Shown: one piece after another, positions 60,896-64,000 of the stretch
Numbering within the stretch: the first letter of the stretch is position 1
Layout of the letters: each line of letters begins with the position of its first letter
NCBI RefSeq assembly: GCF_026342355.1
Contig: NZ_JAPEMV010000006.1
Location: forward strand, 310,001-374,000
Source: Streptomyces sp. NBC_00249
Lineage (GTDB): Bacteria > Actinomycetota > Actinomycetes > Streptomycetales > Streptomycetaceae
Length of the DNA stretch: 64,000 nucleotides
Reading direction: 5' to 3'
Made by a program: the position numbers and the translations under genes
Notes under the pieces: model-generated
The model's input: the letters and a program-made list of their open reading frames with translations, nothing else
The model's database searches: none
Told to the model about the DNA's origin: nothing

Positions 60896-62680
60896 ATGAC
60901 ACCGAACACGAAGGCGGCCGGGGACGGCAGCGGCCTGGTGGAGATGGCCTGGGATCCGATCACCCGGATCGTGGGCAGCCTCGGCATCCACACGAAGATC
61001 GACTTCAAGCAGAAGCGGGTCGCGGAGTGCTACAGCACCTCGTCGGTCTTCCGCGGGTACAGCGTCTTCATGCGCGGCAAGGACCCCCGCGACGCGCACT
61101 TCATCACCAGCCGCATCTGCGGGATCTGCGGTGACAACCACGCCACCTGTTCCGTGTACGCGCAGAACATGGCCTACGGGGTGAAGCCGCCCCACCTCGC
61201 CGAGTGGATCATCAACCTGGGCGAGTCGGCGGAGTACATGTTCGACCACAACATCTTCCAGGAGAACCTGGTCGGGGTCGACTACTGCGAGAAGATGGTC
61301 CGCGAGACCAACCCGGGCGTCCTGGAGAAGGCGGAACGCACCCCCGCCCCGCACGCCGGCGAGCACGGCTTCAAGACCATCGCCGACATCATGCGCTCCC
61401 TCAACCCCATCGAGGGCGAGTTCTACCGCGAGGCCCTCCAGGTCAGCCGCTACACGCGCGAGATGTTCTGCCTGATGGAGGGCCGCCACGTGCACCCCTC
61501 CACGCTCTACCCGGGCGGCGTGGGCACCATCGCCTCCGTGCAGCTGTTCACGGACTACATGAGCCGCCTCATGCGGTACTGCGAGTTCATGAAGCGGGTG
61601 GTCCCGCTGCACGACGACCTGTTCGACTTCTTCTACGAGGCCCTGCCCGGGTACGAGGAGGTCGGCCGGCGGCGCGTCCTGCTGGGCTGCTGGGGCGCCC
61701 TCAACGACCCCGAGTACTGCGACTTCACCTACGCCAACATGACCGACTGGGGACGGAAGATGTTCGTCACCCCGGGCGTGGTGGTGGACGGCAAGCTGGT
61801 CACCAACGACCTCACCGAGATCAACCTCGGCATCCGGATCCTGCTGGGCAGCTCGTACTACGACGACTGGGAGGGCCGCGAGCAGTTCGTCACGCACGAC
61901 CCGCTCGGCAATCCGGTCGACCCGCGCCACCCGTGGAACCAGCACACGATCCCGGCCCCGCAGAAGCGGAACTTCGACGACAAGTACAGCTGGGTCATGT
62001 CCCCGCGCTGGTTCGACGGCAAGGACCACCTCGCGCTCGACACCGGCGGCGGCCCCATCGCCCGCCTGTGGTCCACGGCCCTGTCGGGGCTGGTGCAGAC
62101 CGACTACGTGCAGGCCACCGGGCACAGCGTGGTCATCACCCTGCCGCGCACCATGACCAAGCCCGAGACCCGCTTCGAGTGGAAGATCCCGAAGTGGAGC
62201 AACGCCCTGGAGCGCAACCGCGCCCGGACGTACTTCCAGGCGTACGCCGCCGCGATCGCGCTGCACTGCGCCGAGAAGGGCCTCGCCGAGGTGCGCGCCG
62301 GACGCACGCAGACCTGGGAGAAGTTCGAGGTGCCGGACGAGGGTCTGGGCGTCGGCTTCACCGAGGCCGTGCGCGGGGTGCTCTCGCACCACATGGTGAT
62401 CCGCGACGGGAAGATCGCCAACTACCACCCCTACCCGCCGACCCCCTGGAACGCCAGCACCCGCGACACCTTCGGCACACCGGGACCGTACGAGGACGCT
62501 GTGCAGAACACCCCGATCTTCGAGGAGAACTCCCCGGAGAACTTCAAGGGCATCGACATCATGCGGGCCGTGCGCAGCTTCGACCCCTGTCTGCCCTGCG
62601 GGGTCCACATGTACGTGGGCGGCGGGAAGACGGTCAAGACCATGCACGTCCCGACCGGGCTGAGCGGACTGGGCGGATGA
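60896..62680 (+). CDS. hhyL: Group 1h [NiFe] hydrogenase large subunit
   Basis: 594 residues. The N-terminal metal-site motif is RICGICGDNHATC and the C-terminal one DPCLPCGVH, the four Cys that hold Ni and Fe. After the last His there are 23 residues (MYVGGGKTV and onward) that a maturation protease would remove. The sequence matches the actinobacterial group 1h enzyme that scavenges trace H2, known from Streptomyces spores and mycobacteria. The gap to the small-subunit gene is 76 bases. The stop overlaps the next gene (ATGA). Confidence 0.95.
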   Translation: MTPNTKAAGDGSGLVEMAWDPITRIVGSLGIHTKIDFKQKRVAECYSTSSVFRGYSVFMRGKDPRDAHFITSRICGICGDNHATCSVYAQNMAYGVKPPHLAEWIINLGESAEYMFDHNIFQENLVGVDYCEKMVRETNPGVLEKAERTPAPHAGEHGFKTIADIMRSLNPIEGEFYREALQVSRYTREMFCLMEGRHVHPSTLYPGGVGTIASVQLFTDYMSRLMRYCEFMKRVVPLHDDLFDFFYEALPGYEEVGRRRVLLGCWGALNDPEYCDFTYANMTDWGRKMFVTPGVVVDGKLVTNDLTEINLGIRILLGSSYYDDWEGREQFVTHDPLGNPVDPRHPWNQHTIPAPQKRNFDDKYSWVMSPRWFDGKDHLALDTGGGPIARLWSTALSGLVQTDYVQATGHSVVITLPRTMTKPETRFEWKIPKWSNALERNRARTYFQAYAAAIALHCAEKGLAEVRAGRTQTWEKFEVPDEGLGVGFTEAVRGVLSHHMVIRDGKIANYHPYPPTPWNASTRDTFGTPGPYEDAVQNTPIFEENSPENFKGIDIMRAVRSFDPCLPCGVHMYVGGGKTVKTMHVPTGLSGLGG

Positions 62681-63210
62681 GCGCCGCCCTGGACGCCCGG
62701 CAGGCGGGCGCACGCGTGGACGAGGTCCTCGACGGACTGGCCTCCTCGGGGGACCGCGCGGCGTGCGCGGCGGCCGAGGAACTGGTGCGCGTCCTCATGG
62801 ACTTCTACGGGGCCGGGCTGGCCCGGATCGTGGAGCGGCTCGGCGCGCAAGCGCTCGCCCCGGTCCTGGACGACGACCTCGTGGCGAGCCTGCTCTCGCT
62901 GCACGACCTGCACCCGGAGGACGTGCGCACCCGGATCGGGCGCGCGCTCGGCTCCGCCGGGGACCCGGTGGAGCTGCTCGGCTTCGACGAGGCCACCGGG
63001 GTGCTGCGGGTACGCCCCCGGGCGGCCGCGGCGGCCTCAGGCTGCGGCTGCGGTTCGTCCTCCGACGACGCCGCCGGGCAGACGCTGGAGGACGCCCTGG
63101 CCTGCTTCGCCCCCGAGGTGACGGCGGTGGAGGCGGAGCCCGCCCCGGCCCCGCCGCCGCCCCTGCTCCAGATCTCCACCCGCCCGCAGAGCCCCGTGCG
63201 GGTGCCGTGA
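62677..63210 (+). CDS. NifU-domain-like hydrogenase accessory protein
   Basis: 177 residues. The first 100 form a helical region (AAEELVRVLMDFYGAGLARIV) typical of the NifU-like proteins that accompany group 1h hydrogenase genes. Later come a CGCG motif and a Pro-rich tail. It may supply or hold an iron-sulfur cluster for maturation or electron transfer. ATGA overlap with hhyL and GTGA overlap with the next gene show an operon. Function is inferred from context. Confidence 0.7.
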   Translation: MSAALDARQAGARVDEVLDGLASSGDRAACAAAEELVRVLMDFYGAGLARIVERLGAQALAPVLDDDLVASLLSLHDLHPEDVRTRIGRALGSAGDPVELLGFDEATGVLRVRPRAAAAASGCGCGSSSDDAAGQTLEDALACFAPEVTAVEAEPAPAPPPPLLQISTRPQSPVRVP

Positions 63211-63872
63211 AGGGGCCCGGCATCCAGGACGCCGGCGTACGCGGCCCCGGGCCGCGCGGGCTGCGCCGGTTCGCGGGGCCGCGGCCGCCCCGGGCCGAGG
63301 TGTGCGAGCTGTGCGGGGTGGTGGTCGCCGAGGACGGCCACCGCCACCTGGTCGAGACCGAGAAGCGGACGCTGTCCTGCGCCTGTACCGCCTGCGCCCT
63401 GCTGTTCGACCGGCCGGGCGCCGCGACGGGGCGGTTCCGCGCCGTCCCCGACCGCTACCTGGCCGACCCCGGCCACCGGCTCGACGACGGCGCCTGGGAG
63501 CTGCTCCAGATCCCGGTCGGCGTGGCGTTCTTCTTCCGCAACGCCGCGCTCGACCGGCTGGTCGCCCTCTATCCCAGCCCGGCGGGCGCCACCGAGAGCG
63601 AGCTCGACCCGGAGCTGTGGCAGCGGGTGCTCGGCGCGGGCCGGCTGTCCGCGCTCCTCGAACCCGACGTGGAGGCGCTGCTGCTGCGCCGCTCCGAGGG
63701 CCGCACCAGCTGCCATCTGGTGCCGATCGACATCTGCTACGAACTGGTGGGGCGGATGCGGATGCTGTGGCAGGGCTTCGACGGCGGCAGTGAGGCCCGG
63801 GCCGCGCTGGACGCCTTCTTCGCGAGGGTCGAGCGGCGCGCGCGGGTCCTGGAGCAGGGGCCGGTGTCATGA
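63207..63872 (+). CDS. DUF5947 family hydrogenase-associated protein
   Basis: 221 residues from a GTG overlapping the upstream stop. An N-terminal zinc- or metal-binding part contains CELCGVVVAEDGHRHLVE and SCACTACALLF. The rest is the DUF5947 domain (FRAVPDRYL, LQIPVGVAFFFRN, SCHLVPIDICYELVGRMRMLW). This family occurs almost only beside actinobacterial group 1h hydrogenases and is thought to serve assembly; the exact role is unknown. Confidence 0.8.
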   Translation: MKGPGIQDAGVRGPGPRGLRRFAGPRPPRAEVCELCGVVVAEDGHRHLVETEKRTLSCACTACALLFDRPGAATGRFRAVPDRYLADPGHRLDDGAWELLQIPVGVAFFFRNAALDRLVALYPSPAGATESELDPELWQRVLGAGRLSALLEPDVEALLLRRSEGRTSCHLVPIDICYELVGRMRMLWQGFDGGSEARAALDAFFARVERRARVLEQGPVS

Positions 63873-64000
63873 CCGGAGCCACCGATCTGGCCTTCTCCTG
63901 CACCGGGGTGCGCGCCGACCCGTACGCCGCCGGCCCCACCCTCGTCTTCCGGCTGCGCATCACGGCCGGGGCGGGGGTACGGGTGCACGCCCTGGCGCTG
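63869..64000 (+). CDS. Hydrogenase-operon protein, probably DUF6084 (partial, runs off window)
   Basis: ATG overlapping the DUF5947 stop by four bases. The visible 44 residues (LAFSCTGVRADPYAAGPTLVFRLRI) form strands as in DUF6084 proteins that follow DUF5947 in group 1h hydrogenase operons. The 3' end lies outside the window. Confidence 0.65.
   Translation, partial: MTGATDLAFSCTGVRADPYAAGPTLVFRLRITAGAGVRVHALAL

Overview
The window is very GC-rich DNA with GC-biased third codon positions, tightly packed genes with ATGA/GTGA start-stop overlaps, GTG and TTG starts, a conservon (cvnABCDE), an AfsR-type regulator and several specialised-metabolite clusters. This points to an actinomycete, almost certainly a Streptomyces. 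No rRNA, tRNA, transposase or CRISPR array was seen.

Left part (1-16 kb): the window opens inside a plus-strand run of five small exported proteins (1-2294). A minus-strand flavohemoglobin-like reductase and pyridoxamine-oxidase-fold protein pair follows (2467-4446). Next is a peptide-export operon (4691-10999): a Cys-free double-glycine peptide, an HlyD-like adaptor, a C39-peptidase ABC transporter and a second ABC protein of the NHLM type. An OMP-decarboxylase-like gene with an altered catalytic motif, a large AfsR-like regulator and an imine-reductase/6PGDH-like oxidoreductase complete the section.

Polyketide cluster (16.4-33.7 kb): PPTase, P450, SDR, two SnoaL-fold proteins, three translationally coupled PKS genes, a flavin oxidoreductase and a LuxR-type regulator. 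The PKS (ER-KS-CLF-like-KR-DH / KR-DH* / AT-ACP-ACP) resembles PUFA and heterocyst-glycolipid synthases. Its enoyl reductase appears to be a FabL-like SDR fused to the N-terminus, and its two ACPs are encoded by a perfect 247-bp duplication. This is one of the two strongest candidates for an undescribed system.

Middle (34-46 kb): a DUF4232 lipoprotein, a D-Ala-D-Ala carboxypeptidase, a complete conservon ending in a P450 without the K-helix ExxR motif, an indole prenyltransferase convergent with a flavin monooxygenase (compare S. coelicolor SCO7467/SCO7468), and recQ.

Thiopeptide cluster (46.3-56.3 kb): a complete lactazole-type operon on the minus strand in the order A2-A1-B-C-D-E-F, with two different precursor peptides whose cores closely resemble LazA. 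A 165-bp MITE-like inverted repeat sits at the stop codon of one precursor gene. Precursor, glutamylating dehydratase, pyridine synthase, leader-binding protein, YcaO and an elimination/dehydrogenase fusion are all present, so the operon could make new lactazole analogues. This is the second strong candidate.

Right end (56.7-64 kb): a decayed hydrolase/WD40 gene, then a hydrogen-oxidation operon with hoxX, the small and large subunits of a group 1h (high-affinity, actinobacterial) [NiFe] hydrogenase, and accessory genes running off the window edge.
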